In this document: one piece after another, positions 26,616 through 39,425 of the stretch
Layout: every line of letters begins with the position of its first letter
How positions within the stretch are numbered: the stretch's first letter is position 1
Assembly (NCBI GenBank): GCA_900239685.1
Contig: OENT01000346.1
Coordinates: forward strand, 1 to 64,000
Length of the DNA stretch: 64,000 nucleotides
From: Rotaria macrura
Lineage: Eukaryota; Rotifera; Eurotatoria; Philodinida; Philodinidae
Reading direction: 5' to 3'
Notes under the pieces: model-generated
Database searches by the model: none
What the model saw: only the letters and a program-made list of their open reading frames with translations
What the model was told of the DNA's origin: nothing
Position numbers and translations under genes: made by a program

Positions 26616-28429
26616 TTTTCTCTATATGATGATATAGATAGAATCATAGTTTTTGTGTGTATTAGTGTCTTTTTTGGTAGTTATTGAAATTACATTCAGC
26701 TATTCATTTTTCTTTTGATCTAATCTATATTTTGACCTTATGTACATATAAATTTATTTATGTATAAGAAATACTATGAATCTTGTTTCAATTATGATTG
26801 AATAATCAAGAGACCGATGTGTAATTATTCAAAATAAAATTCGAATAATACTGAAGCATTTTCAAGAAATCCACTTAAAAAAATCTTGTGTTTTGTTTAA
26901 TTGCCTATTTCTTTTATGCACATGATGAGTCTTATAACGGATTCATGCGAATATCGTTTAAGTCAAGAGTAGAACATGGCATTATTATTTTTTGTTTAGA
27001 TACTACAGAACAGCAAAACATTCTTTTATCGTCTCTTTTATATAGAATATCTCAACTGAATGTTTTGGTTTTTGTCTACTACTCGTTCGATAGAAAGTAA
27101 TTTGTTCTAGAACTTGGTCTCGAAAGATCAAGGCTTGAATGTCAACAAGCCTATTAGAAAAATATACATGAGAGTACTTTTAACGTTGTTATTTTCGTTT
27201 CTCCTAGTCCATACAAATTTACAAAAACAAAAACTGCATAAATACTATCGAAATAATTCTGTATAAGGAGCGTGCAGCGTGATAAAAAAAAGTACGACTT
27301 TGACTCTGCGTGATCATAATCGTGATCATAAATTTTGTTTTTCGTGATCATGTCTCTTTTCATCATGCATGATACTTATGATCATTCCAATGTCGTTGGG
27401 TACAAAATACATTTACTTAATTGTGATCAATGATGTTAATGATGTAGAACACTAACCCGAATAGTCGCTGTCATGTTACCAGAGACTCGCTAAACAATAG
27501 ACTAGCACTATTGTTTACATGGAAAAATGAACCATGAGTGAACTGGGTTCCTAATTCTCATCGGATTTATACTCAACATCCAAGCTTGAGTTCAGGGAAA
27601 TGGTCAGATACATGCTAAAGAAAACGAAGCATGATTCTCACCTTGCATTGATTCATAGTCGTTGGTGATTTACAATATAGAACAATTATTTCGAATGAAC
27701 AGTACGACATCTATTCTATTTTTTCGTCTTCTATTGATTATTTCTTAATGATTCTTAGGCGTGATTAACAAATAAGATTGATGGTCAAATACGTTTGCAA
27801 TGAAATGTACGACAAAAAAACACGCACAGTTATTTACCTCGACTGTACTAACTTCAAAAGATCTGAATATCTGAGGAAAAACTAACTATAATACTCTATT
27901 CTAGAACCTCAAAGCATTGTATAATGATGTGATCAAAAATACTTTTCGGCTTTGTCGATACAAGAAAACTAATACGGACCAAAGAAACGTGATTAAATCA
28001 GAGAATGAATGAAGATTTAATGCACGTTTAAGATAAAAATGAACTCTTTTTTTGTAAAGAATGCCTATTGCCCTCTGAACGTTGGGGTTATAAAGTGACT
28101 CTATTTTAGTTACATAGATTGACTGTAATCGAAAGATACATCGATACAAGAAAACGCAAAGCTAGATGACAGAAGAAAAACATCGACAAGAGAAAACAAA
28201 ATACACAAACAGTAATACAAGAATAACAAAAACAACAGCAAAAGAAAATAGGTTAAAAGGTATCTGGGAACTTTTCAAAGCCCTGAACACTTTTTGTATT
28301 CAGCATTAATGTTGAGTCTGTTGTAACATATGGTGGCGTTCATATTGGTGCAAAAAAAACAGATCAAAGTGTAGTACAAAGCGCTTTGATCTGTATAGAC
28401 AACTAACTTGTACTCTACCTTCCTGCCAT
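26616..28429. other. Intergenic
   Basis: No gene was found beyond the 3' UTR of the preceding gene. Around 27310-27380 the tetramer GATC recurs within TGATCA-type palindromes. An 11-base perfect inverted repeat (28359-28369 with 28384-28394, loop 14) lies near the edge of the retrotransposon relic. Confidence 0.45.
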
Positions 28430-30114
28430 AAAGACGTAAGGGTGTTCATGGACGTTCTTTCTCGTTATAAAAAATCATCAAGTAATTTTCCAATCGCTTT
28501 GCAGTATTTTTCCAGTAGATCTAGCAAGCATCATCGAGTCGGCTTCATCATCGATAGAAGCAAATAAGAAATCCTTCCAGCACAGACAGGGGTATACTCG
28601 TTTTATCAACATGTCGTAATAATATGGCTCAGTCATAAACGTTGCCTATCTGTGAACATCGAGTATAGGACTAGTAGTCAAGTGAAAACAGGGAGCGCAA
28701 ATGTAAAGAATAGAACACGTTGAAATTTGCACGAAGAAACTCCACTATATCGGATCGAGTTTAGCAGTGCTGTTTTCTTGCAAATTTCCATACATATTCT
28801 ACCGAATGACATTGTCAATGTCTAACTTCGTAGCTAATCAGTAGCCTAAGTATTTTAATTTCAGAAATCCATTCAATTGTATGGTTGCCGAATTGCAGAG
28901 ATGGGATTAAGTTTGAATAGTTGCTCGCTCAGGCAGGAGAACATCACCTTTATGTTTCTGAATAATTAATTCGCTGCACGGTGAGTATAGAGGAAAATTT
29001 GTTGCATTCGATGAACTTATGTAAATTTTACTCTCAATCGATACGTTGATATGTAAAGCGAATTCCTATTAGTCCCAATATGGCTTTAGCCTAATGATCA
29101 ACAAAGAAAAAAGATATGATCGTAGGTAGAAACACTCCTTCATAACTAAGGTAGGTGATGAAGACGGTAGAGGTGAAGTTTGAATCTTGTGGATTATCCC
29201 AAGTAATAGAAAACTACCTAAATCTTTTACCTGGTGTCTCAATGGCATGGAATTTGTCGTGCAACCACGCACTAATTCATTTCACACATGCCTGTAGGAT
29301 ACCCATTTGAGCGAGCTTTCCTAAGCACCCTTCCAATCACAGGCTGATCTGAAATCAACGAAGATTGTGACAATTGGAGAACTGATTTCCACCAGAGAAG
29401 GAGATTCGCTGAACAAGAAGAAGCGTTCGTGTTTACAGCCGATAATCCAATCAAAGCCATAATTGATTATAAGGCGAGATACCTATCTTTTAGAATTTGA
29501 AGAAAGAAATTCAGAAAAATCCTTTCTTGCACTTTGAGAAATGAATCTAGAGGTGAGATTGATTTTGTTGCATTCTATGTGCAAACAACAACTATCTTCG
29601 CCGAGAGTATTATACGGATATTCTTGAACTTTTTGGCTGAAAAGCCATAGAGAATACGTTGTTGCATAGGTGGATGATTATATGTCGGAAATACTGAGGC
29701 ATGTGTGTGCATAGAAATATGGAAAGTTCATGAACGTCACAGGATCATTTCTTCTTCCATGTCTTTGAAGTTTTCAAGACTTTTGGATAGGTCACAACAG
29801 AAATCGGATTCTTAGAATTATCCCAAACCAGAGGAAGTGCATCAGCATAGGGATGTGGATGAACAAACTCGCAAGGCCTTCAAATAGTTGCTCATATGGA
29901 TTCGCAGCCACTTCGGTCATTTTCAGAGAATCGTTCATTGTTACCACGTCTGCTATATGCAAAAATCCTTAAGAGACGCCGAGCTTATCCGAAAGTGTCT
30001 TTTGACTCTATTCCAGAATAGAGTCGAATCATCACCCATTTTTTGTCTGTCTTTGAAATTCTTTGCTAGCTGGTCTTGTTTGAATCTTGTCAAATCGAAC
30101 CTGACGTGATTTCT
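28430..30114 (-). mobile_element. Decayed non-LTR (LINE-type) retrotransposon, reverse transcriptase region
   Basis: Read on the minus strand, this stretch holds broken pieces of a non-LTR retrotransposon polyprotein in the expected order. At 30114-29952 there is an open run containing KDRQKMGDDSTLFWNRVKR, typical of the segment between endonuclease and reverse transcriptase. Near 29880-29820 comes PHPYADALPLVWDN, and near 29765-29700 KKK followed by DVHELSIF, resembling the KKKSxDxxGLS region of LINE reverse transcriptases. Near 29336-29277 is LEGCLGKLAQMGILQ, the segment after the first catalytic Asp block; the preceding FxSAF-like motif is broken by stops. Near 28580 is CAGRIS. Stops and frame changes interrupt it throughout, so it is dead. 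Element ends and poly(A) tail were not located. Confidence 0.6.
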
Positions 30115-32041
30115 CAATCGATGGACTTTTGATAAAATATTATATCACTTTAACGTATTGGTTTGAAATAGGTAAATCAACTTTAATATACCGACGAAAA
30201 AAGATCTTGTTTCAATAATAAAACTGATGAAGAGGTCAAAATAAAATCATTTTATATCATCGATAGATTGATGATATTTATGGCATACATGGCATACAGT
30301 TAGTGAATCGGTATCGAAAGAGAATATGACAATAAAGAGTCTTTTTACTTGAAAGAAATCTAACTGGTTACTAGGTAAATACTTCATAAACGATGCTCAT
30401 TAGTGATTTATTAGGGATCATAGCATGATAGAAACGACCTGTTTCATCATGCATATCCCTTGAAACGACGCAGCTCCGTCGACATGGTAACGTTCATGTT
30501 TTCGCTCTGATTGCTTTTTCAAACTCTTAAATTTAGATGCCTGTTAGATTCGGTTTGCAATGGAACAATGAAGAATGTACTAGGAAATGCGATGAGTAGC
30601 ATAAAATGATGCTTTTTTTTATCGAAGATTAAGTTTCTATCTGGTACATAGCCCTTCGAATGAAGACACACATTGATTTAATATGAGTATCATACTGAAT
30701 TGTTTTCCTAGTATTGATGAGCTGTCATAACAAATTGTTGTTTTACGAATGGTGTATCTGCTTGTTTTCTCACTAACTTATTGACTGACGTTCGAGAAGA
30801 TATCTATTGTATTAGATCTTTAAAATTTCGTCATTATTTGAATTCATTTTTTTTCTTCCATTACCAATCTTCATTCATGTAGGGAAAGCTTGCATTTAGT
30901 TTGTGCACTATATTGTTGTAAGAAATTCTCTCTTACTGTGATAGAGTCACAGGACTATTGTTCTTCTACTTGCCTGATCAATTGTTTCTGAAACAAAGTA
31001 ACATATCTGATTCTTACTCTTCATATGAAAACAAGCTTTTATTTAGAAAATTAACAAATTGATTACTCTGGAACCATTTTGCAACGAAATCAACAAAGAT
31101 ATTGTGTCATTATGAATTTCGGTTGAATTCATCTAGAGATTGTTCTGTGGAAGACAAGCGTGAAAGTTTCTTTTACGTTGTTAAATAAAATAAAATAGAC
31201 TTAAATATCATTACGGAAAGGTTCCATAAGTGTAAACTTTCATTAACATCTCGCTCACAAGGAATCTTCAAGACAAATAAATTAAATTATCTACGTAGTG
31301 GTTGAGTTTCTAGACAAAGGTTTTCCAAAAGTGATTTTTCACTATTGAAAAGATATGAAATAATAGGCGCACAAAATTAGTTTTACTTTTCGAAATCGAA
31401 AATTTAATTTCGTTTACAGATATTTATTAATAAGGTGATTGATGCAAAGTTGTACAAACACATTGCTGTTCCTAGAGCAACTAATCAAATAGCCAAGCAT
31501 CCTTCGATACGTTTTATTTTATAGCAGTATTATAAATACCTTCTACCGAAGAATAAAAGTCATCTTATACATGTTGTAAAAGTAAGGATAAAGTAAAAGC
31601 TACAAGTAGACGTAAAGAATTTCTGTCTACATCTCTCTCCCTCGGTATTTTATTTCCTACCTAAAAAATATGAACAAAACGGTGTAGTAAAACAGAGTGA
31701 GCCTGATACCAAACGAACATAAAGTAGAATTTCATATGAACAAATCGTAAATCTTCACATAATCAAGTGTTGTTAGTAATGAAATCATGCATTTTGATGT
31801 GATAAAAAGAAGTTTCATTTAATGTTATAATAAATTTGCACAGATTTCGGTTTTATTTTTGTAGTCGAAAGCGAAACAATGTTAGAAGTAATATGTCTTA
31901 ATATTTCTTGTTATTAATAGAATGCAACCTTTATTTGCTTGCTAGTTTTCAAGTCAACAGGATATTCATTCTCATCTATGTAATATATTAATTAAAGTTA
32001 AAATGGTTTCTTTTGCGTTCTCAGCGAATCATAAAATGTAA
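30115..32041. other. No gene recognised; may include the 5' part of the retrotransposon relic
   Basis: No coding exon is supported. The endonuclease part of the decayed element would be expected here if the copy were long, but I could not recognise it. Confidence 0.35.
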
Positions 32042-32412
32042 TAACTCCCCCCCCTACAATAAAAGACCCCGGGTCTTCTATTATGTTCGAGCGTAAAAAT
32101 TTTCCAAGCGGGTCTTCTATTAAGGACCTCATTTTTTCCCAATATTTAATTAAAAAGGTTTTCCAGAACGCTAAGGCGATTTTCAGGATTTCTACTAACC
32201 TTTTCAGTGTTTTAAGGGTGTCATTATAATTATGAACACATTCTCTTAATATTTCCAGCTAAAAACCTTAAGAGTCAGGCATATTTTAATAGAAAAACAC
32301 TAATTAAAGTTCCTAATTAGCAAAAGTTTAATTATTTAAAGAGGGGTCTTCTATTACGTCGGACAAAATTTTTCTCCACGGGGGTCCTCTATTATAGGGG
32401 GGGAGGGGGTTA
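32042..32412. mobile_element. Small non-autonomous element with G/C-tipped terminal inverted repeats
   Basis: The left end (32042-32070) reads TAACTCCCCCCCCTACAATA followed by AAAGACCCC. The right end (32381-32412) is an imperfect inverted copy, GGGGTCCTCTATTATAGGGG followed by a G-rich run and TTA. Inside, the 13-mer GGGTCTTCTATTA occurs directly repeated at 32071-32083, 32110-32122 and 32344-32356, with a one-base variant at 32382-32394. The two pairs are spaced 39 and 38 bases apart, and each spacer contains an AAAATTTT core. About 370 bases in all, with no coding capacity. A MITE-like DNA element is the simplest reading; no clear target-site duplication was found. Confidence 0.55.
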
Positions 32413-34264
32413 CTGTTTTTACGAGCAAAAAAATGAATATAGTTAAATTCTTTGAACATTGAATTAAAAGAGAGGACATTTATTATTTTACCAATCGGAA
32501 CATTTCTGTTATCAAGCCTGTTTCATTCGTTATTAAATGTGATAGAATAATATATTCAAACTGTATATTACACATCTATGTGTAATATTTTTGACAGATT
32601 CTCAAAGTTCTTTTGCAATCAGTGACACGATTAAAGTAGACTTCAGTTCAAGTTAAACTTGATATTAATGTAGTGTAGATAACTATATGACGCAAGATAC
32701 AGCGAAATTCAAAATTTTACGATAGTACTGAAAGCAACCTATCTTATCTTGCAATTTTGTGACGCATCAAATTTTGAAAATATCATGGTACATAAATACT
32801 TTTGATCGGTCTCTATCAATTTTTTCATTGTAAAAATTTTCCATGAAACTAGGTTTTGCAGAGGGAAACGATTTTTATGGCCATTTTCATCTCTAGATAC
32901 TTTTTGAAATATCAGAAAACTACCCAGCACGAACAGAGTGTTGAACAAGCCATTTTCACGACACCTTGTGCAAATTGTTTTACTGAATATCTCACTAAAA
33001 GAGTAATTTTGTTCTAATGAAACTTGACAATGTTTATTACACCGGTCCTGAAATGGAAACTCATCTGTCCTCTGGGAAAGAATCAGTTGAATCTGAGAGA
33101 CGTTTTCTGATTCAGTCACACTTAGAGAAATGCATTGCATTATGTTGCACAGACATCGCATGTTTTCAACGATTTTTATCCAACAGCCGAAGGCAATCAG
33201 GATATCAATGATATGTTTCGAAACCGCAGTTTCAAGAGATGACAGAACACTAAATAAGTGATCGGATTGTTGTCGTTTTACAAAACTAGTGTTAAACTAG
33301 GATTAACTGATCAGGGTTGTTGTTAAAAAAAATTTTTCCTAGATAGTTTGTACTATTGTAGATGACGCTGAATTTCACAGTGATTCGAAATGGACCCAAA
33401 GATCAACTCTTTTCATCCACTTTTCTACAATGATCAGAAAAGTTAGATCAATATTTTTTGTGGAAATTTGATTTAATCATCTTCAGTTTTCTCTGCCACA
33501 AAAAGACAATCAACAACAAAAATTTCTCTACTCATTACACAGAATATAAGATTTGTAAATATAAAATTAAGCTCTATTTTCCTTGTACAACAAATTTTCT
33601 ATTTTGAGATCATCAATCTATCAATCTATCATTAGATTATGACTATCTATCATGTTTCCACAGCGATATCTCACTGTTACTAGTTACATAAGTTTAGTAC
33701 GCTATAACTGTAATACTTGATGAGGATGAATCAGTATGTTCAATGCAACATTACAGCTGTTTCTTTTTCTAATGCTAATATGTTGATAAATTTAGCTTAT
33801 CTGATTGATATATTTACACATATATACATGCATAGCGTAGGAAGATAGGAACCAGAATTATCTCTTTCTTCCTTATTTTGATTATGTACTCCTATATTGT
33901 GTTTCTTCTATGGTGGCAAGCAAATAGATCCATAAAAGGAAAGAAAACCACTAATGTACATTGTAGATGGTTCGAGAAAAAAGGAAATTCCTTCTTCTTT
34001 CTGTTCGATATGCTACAAGTTATCACACATAACAAAAATACCACTGATATGATAAAAAATCAGTCGCGAGGATTATTTTTCGTATTTTTCTGTTGTCTTG
34101 TGTACTTCTTTTTCTATCTATACGGAAAACTTGTTGTTCTGTACGTGCCCTTCGATTCATTCTGTTGCCATACATAATATATTGTGCTATCGTTAGGAGT
34201 CTCATATAATTGTTTAGAACCGAACAGCCTTCTGTATTTGCGAAAGAAAATAAGAAAATAAGTA
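32413..34264. other. Intergenic, with one long unexplained open frame
   Basis: A 140-codon ATG-to-stop frame runs on the minus strand at 32739-33161. It has several Cys residues but no recognisable domain or upstream exon, so I do not call it a gene. The region before 34264 is the 5' flank of the LIM gene. Confidence 0.4.
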
Positions 34265-34902
34265 ATGACAACGCCACATTTTTGTGATCGTTGCGGTGCA
34301 TGTGGTAAGAGTTTTGGCCGAACAGAACCGCGCACAATTTTCAATAATAAAACTTATCATCAAAACTGTCTCAAATGTGCTAAATGTCGAAGTCCACTAA
34401 CGGGTAATTTTTATCCAACATTAGAAGGTTTTACATGTGAACAATGTCATAAACGTATATCGACACGTTGTAAACGATGTGGAAATACAATCGACTCTGG
34501 TATACGATATAAATTATATAAAGGACAAGAGTACCACCCGGAATGTTTTTGTTGTTGGTCCTGTAATTCACAAATAAATGAAGGTGAACAATTTTTTGAA
34601 TTACGAGGTTATCCACAATGGTATGATGTATATAGTTTTTCTTTTAATACGTATTCATAGTTTTATTGTTTAGTATAAAATGTCATTCAGAAGGTAAACA
34701 AGAATTCGCTGATTATCAAGCAGTTCAAATTCATCAGTGTACTAAATGTACAAAACCCATCGAAAAGACGCAGTCATTTTCATATTATGAAGAAAAGCCT
34801 TATCATAATGAATGCTTTACATGTAATCGTTGTGGACTTAGTTTGGTTGATAAGCCGTGTCATCGTCTTGGCTCAGCTATTGTTTGTCCAAGTTGCAATT
34901 AA
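34265..34902 (+). CDS. Three-LIM-domain zinc-binding protein
   Basis: Two exons (34265-34620 and 34674-34902) joined in phase 2 give 194 residues. The protein is almost entirely three LIM domains, each a double zinc finger used for protein-protein contacts, often at actin structures or in nuclear complexes. LIM1 ligands are C10, C13, H32, C35, C38, C41, C58 and C61. LIM2 has C69, C72, H91, C94, C97, C100, C119 and C122. LIM3 has C141, C144, H163, C166, C169, C172, C190 and C193. All ligands are present; C119 is split by the intron (TG|T). There is no homeodomain, PDZ or other extra domain, so it is closest in layout to FHL, PINCH or CRP-like adaptors, without a clear match to one. An AATAAA lies at 34997-35002. 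Confidence 0.85.
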
Positions 34903-37008
34903 GAAAATATTTTATTTAATGAAAACCATTCATATCATATTTAAACCTACGATTTCATGTTCCCTTTATATTCTCATTTTTTTTTATTAAAATATAAATA
35001 AAAGAGATAAAAAAAAAGATGGATGCTAATAAAGTTTTTCTCTTTTCTTTCTCAAGAACGGAGATTTCCGAGTGATTCTTTTAACGAAGGATTTTAGTGG
35101 AAAATTTCAGCAATAACTAAAAATATTTAGAAGTTATGCAAAACATTGTCAATAGTATTTCAATGGTCCATGTTCGTATGAATTATCAGATAAGTGTTTA
35201 AACATTGATATTTCCAAACAGTAATATATAGTTGTTTGAAAAACTATGAACTGTCTCTATGACTATGAGATCTAACTATGAAATTAATTCAAGATGTAAA
35301 AACGAGAATATCATTGCCAATCAATGATCTCGTACTAGATGGGAAAATGATTAGAATGATCATATTTTTATCAAAAACTTCAAGCTCATTTAGGAATTGT
35401 TACATATACTAAAAACACGACTCTAAATATTGTGGACAATAGTTTCGATTTATTGAATACATACTCTTGTCATGGTTTTTCTTTATATTTAAATTCGTAT
35501 AGGTTTTTCAATTGACTAATCGCTTTCCAGTTAGAACCACGTGTATCATTTATCTAGATTATCATAAACTATGACTTTCATTCCCTAGCTGATTGGAAGA
35601 AGAAAACTGCATATTAATTATATTCTCCAAGTTAACTTTTCTACTACATTGAAAATTAAATATCATCATCGACATATTCACTTGAAATCTAATCAATAAA
35701 CTGCAGTCAACAAGAATAGCTTCATGTGACATTTGTAGGTGTATAGTTTGTTCCGATTATACGATCGTGATAACATCGAATTTGAATCATTCTGCTTTTG
35801 TACACTTTTTGATGCCATATTCGTATTTTGAGATAAATACACGAAAAAATAATCAAAGGATTTGACAATTAACAGGTTTTGCTTTAATCTCTCCCTCTTC
35901 CTTGTTTTGTGTAAAAATCTCGATACCCAGATTCGGCAATTATTTTTCTCAGCGTTTCTTAAGGATAACAATGTTTATAAGATTGTTTGAAAAAACATAT
36001 ATTTCTAAAAATCAAAGTTTTCAGTTCAACCTAAATTTGTAGTAGAAGATATTTTCATATCTATATTTTGTACGTGTGAGATATCATAAATATGAGAAGA
36101 TTGTTATCTTGATATTTTCAAGCAAGAAATGAGTTGCACAATTTTAGTAATCTATAGATATATTTGTAGATTTAAAAAATTTGATCATCATAAAATGTAA
36201 ATGAGTAGTATTAAAAAGATCACTAAAACTGATGCAATTGGAAATAAATTATTCTATCTATTGTTTTTCTTGATTGGTTAAGCAAATTTAAGTTTTCGTA
36301 AGAAATTTTACGAACAATGTTTTAATGATCGTTTAAATTAAACGTTTAAACTACTTTATCGTCCAATCAAATTTCCGTTGACCGTTTTAAATATTATACC
36401 AATGCGAAGAAAAGCTAGAAGAAAGTTTAAAAGTTGTGCACATGAAACGAGATATCATTCAGCCTTTCAACTGAGTGAGTCAATCTATTTTTGCATAGCA
36501 ATCTCCTTTTTAACGAGTACGATCGAAATTTTTTCATACAAATCTGATAACCAAATGATCATTGATTTCTGAATTTTGTTTTACTAAATAAACCTTTGAT
36601 CGAATATTCTTCTTAACAGAAAAATAAATAACTTACAAATAAATCAACTTTTGCTTATTCCGCTTTATTTCTATATATATATATAATGTTTTGTCACATT
36701 TTTTTTTGTTTGAGAAATAAAACGATGTTAAATGAGAAAGAAACGAATCTTCCAAGTCCGAAATAAAAGACACAAAGAAACAAGAGAAAAAAAAGAGTAC
36801 TGAAATCAATAATACTTTCAGAAATGTATGACAAAGAACAAAGTAACAATAAACAAATGACGAGGACGACGAAAACGACAAGTGATTTGTTTCGGGCTTT
36901 TTGTTTTCAATTATACACGAAAGAAAAACAAAACAAAGAACAATGCATCCGTTACACTGACAAACAGTTAAAAAAAACATGAAGAAATAGGAAAAGAAAA
37001 TGTTTCTG
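34903..37008. other. Intergenic and 3' UTR of the RNA-binding protein gene
   Basis: No gene was found. A minus-strand open frame at 36633-36980 is low-complexity, Phe/Ser-rich sequence directly downstream of the stop at 37009 and is best read as 3' UTR. Confidence 0.5.
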
Positions 37009-39425
37009 TTAATTATAACTTGGCCAATATAATTGTTGTCCGCTTGTTTGTGAATTACCGCCTATTGTTGGTGGTGACGATACGAGTGCAGATGGTTCAA
37101 GAAATGCAGCCGGTACTTCATACAAAGTTTGCGGTGATGATGTACCAGGATTTAATGTTGCTGAAACATTCGTATTCGATGTTGTTGTTGCTAAGTTAGC
37201 AAGATTAAACTGTGAAAATAAGTTTGATGGCCATGTTGTTCCTGTTGCTCCATTTGTTGGCGTTATGTAGATTGGTTGCTGAATTGTTGATTGTTGTGTT
37301 AATGGATAATATATAACATTTGACCTAAAAAAATACGAATAAAAAAAGTTAAGTGCATACATATCTATATTTTGTTTTCAATAGAAGGATTTTTTTTTGT
37401 TCTATGTTTTTTTTTTGTTTTTGCCTTATGATAAAATTTGTAGTAAAACTAAAAGAAAAAATAGATCATCGAAGTCAAACCAAACACAAACGAGAGCCAA
37501 AAACAACAAACAAACAAACAAAATACACACTGGGTAATAAAAGCAGAGAGCTTTTATGATGATCATTTCATTTTTTTTTATTCATCTTTTTTTCTTCAGG
37601 GATAAGAGAATCAGACATAAATCGTTACACTCGGTTGAATTTTATAAATATTTACATTTATATACACACGGCAAACAAAATGCAAACGGGCAAAACAAAA
37701 ATGAAACACGGTCAGAGCACGCGTAAAAACACTCGTAAGCACCTTTTTTTTCATTTAATTCACTTTGCTGTTCATCCGTTGGCAACACTTTGTATTAGCC
37801 TATAGAGAGACAGGAAAAAAGAATGCCGCTCTTCATTGTATCCCATTGATTTCTTTTCGAATTTGAACAAGGAACAAAAAAATGAAAAGGTGGCAATTGT
37901 TTATCCAACTTTCACCTCTCTCCTCTTTTCTACGTACATTAGTTTCTCTATTCATACAAATGCTCTCGGCATAAAATGCTTTCCCCTTTCTACCCTCTCC
38001 TTTCTCACGCTTTCTTTCTGTCTCTTTCTGCTACTACAACAACTACTGCTTTCATTTTCGTTTCAATCAAAATGACAAGGACGAAAGGAAACCTAGTTAA
38101 TAATCATAGTTATAATTGAGTTTAAAAAACAAACAAATGGCTTCGTCTTCAACAAAATACAACGTAAAAGAAAAATCTCATTAATAAAAGACAATTTCGA
38201 ACATAACAAGGAAAAATAACCAAAATAATTTACATACGGATAAGCTGTAGCCGTCGATTGATATGTTGGCATTCGCGCAAGTACACTATAACCAACTAGA
38301 ACAAGACAAATAAAACAATAATACGTTAAAGATATTCGTATCAATTTCTTTTCTAATTATCATACGTGGTAATGTTGCCGTTCGATTCTTTGCACCCATA
38401 TAAGCTAAATTAACATTGGCACGTCGACCATCAATAGTTGGATTTGGATCTTTAACAGCTTCTTCGGCATCTTCTTTACGTACCATTGTTACCTGTAAGG
38501 AATCATATTTATTAGTAAATGAAATTTTAAGAAAAAGGAAAAAAAAAAGGAAAACTAACAAATCCATATCCACGTGATTTCCCTGTGCTGCGATCATTGA
38601 TAACAACAGCTTCTTCGATATCGCCGAACTTTAAAAAAAACGCTCGTAATGTTTCATCCGTTGTATGATAAGGTAAACCTATGAATAAATGTTGAATACA
38701 GTAAACAAGAAAAAGAATTGCGAATTATCATTTACCTCCGACAAATATTTTTGTAAATGTCGTATCTTTTTGTAGATTGGCTTGCATTAATGGATAATAG
38801 TTGGGCGAATGAGATTTAATAGATGCGAATCTTGGTGTGTAGCGTTGTTGATGTGGTGAATTTAGTACAGGTGATGATGGTGTTGGTATTGTATGTAACC
38901 AAGAATGATAATAATTTGAATTATCGTCACTATTCGGAGGAGTGACTTTTGTTAATGTTGATCTTAAAGACGAAGACGAAGAAGAAAAAAAATAGACGAA
39001 ATACTTTTGCTCTTATATGTGTGATGTAAGTTTTATATTTGTTTTATGATAAGGAAGAGTTGTGAAAAGATTGTTTATGTTAAAAATGAAATGAAACAAC
39101 TCAAAAAAGAAAAGAAAACGTACTTTCTCTCTCTCTCTCTCTCGCTCTCCCTGTTCTTTCCCCCTATTGAGAAACCTCTCATTTTCTCTTTCTTCTTCTT
39201 CTGTATTCAAATAAATGAACCAATCATATTGAAAAGAAAAATTGTTGAAAAAATAAAATGAATTTTTACTTACGATGTTGTTTGAATACATGAATTAGTA
39301 TTATTATGACGATTATTATTAGTATTATTATTATTTATTGTAGGTGGGGATGGCGGAAAATATGAAGTATTTTGACGCCATTCATGTCTTGGTGAACGTA
39401 GTAAACGCAGCTGATATCGTTCCAT
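37009..39425 (-). CDS. RBM24/RBM38-type RNA-binding protein
   Basis: Six minus-strand exons (39274-39425, 38736-38962, 38560-38678, 38366-38492, 38238-38295, 37009-37324) join in phase to 332 codons plus stop. The single RRM runs from about residue 121 to 198. RNP2 is IFVGGL at 123-128 and RNP1 is KSRGYGFV at 160-167. The family-typical [28 protein letters not shown] and ANVNLAY segments all match vertebrate RBM24/RBM38 and worm SUP-12. These proteins bind GU-rich RNA and control splicing and mRNA stability, notably in muscle. The 120-residue N-terminus is Asn/Ser/Pro-rich and longer than in vertebrates, where the RRM sits almost at the start. The C-terminus is Ala/Pro/Ser/Thr-rich, as in the family. 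Orthology to one paralogue cannot be decided here. Confidence 0.92.
39124..39143. repeat. (TC)n tract in first intron of the RBM24/38-like gene
   Basis: A TCTCTC run on the plus strand (GAGAGA on the gene strand) lies inside the intron between exons 39274-39425 and 38736-38962. Confidence 0.85.

Noticed and set aside
27154..27380. Palindromic TGATCA-rich stretch as a possible regulatory or mobile element
   Set aside because: Only short overlapping palindromes were seen, with no defined ends or repeat unit.
36633..36980. 115-codon minus-strand frame
   Set aside because: It is low-complexity Phe/Ser-rich sequence immediately after the RBM24/38-like stop codon, so 3' UTR is the better reading.
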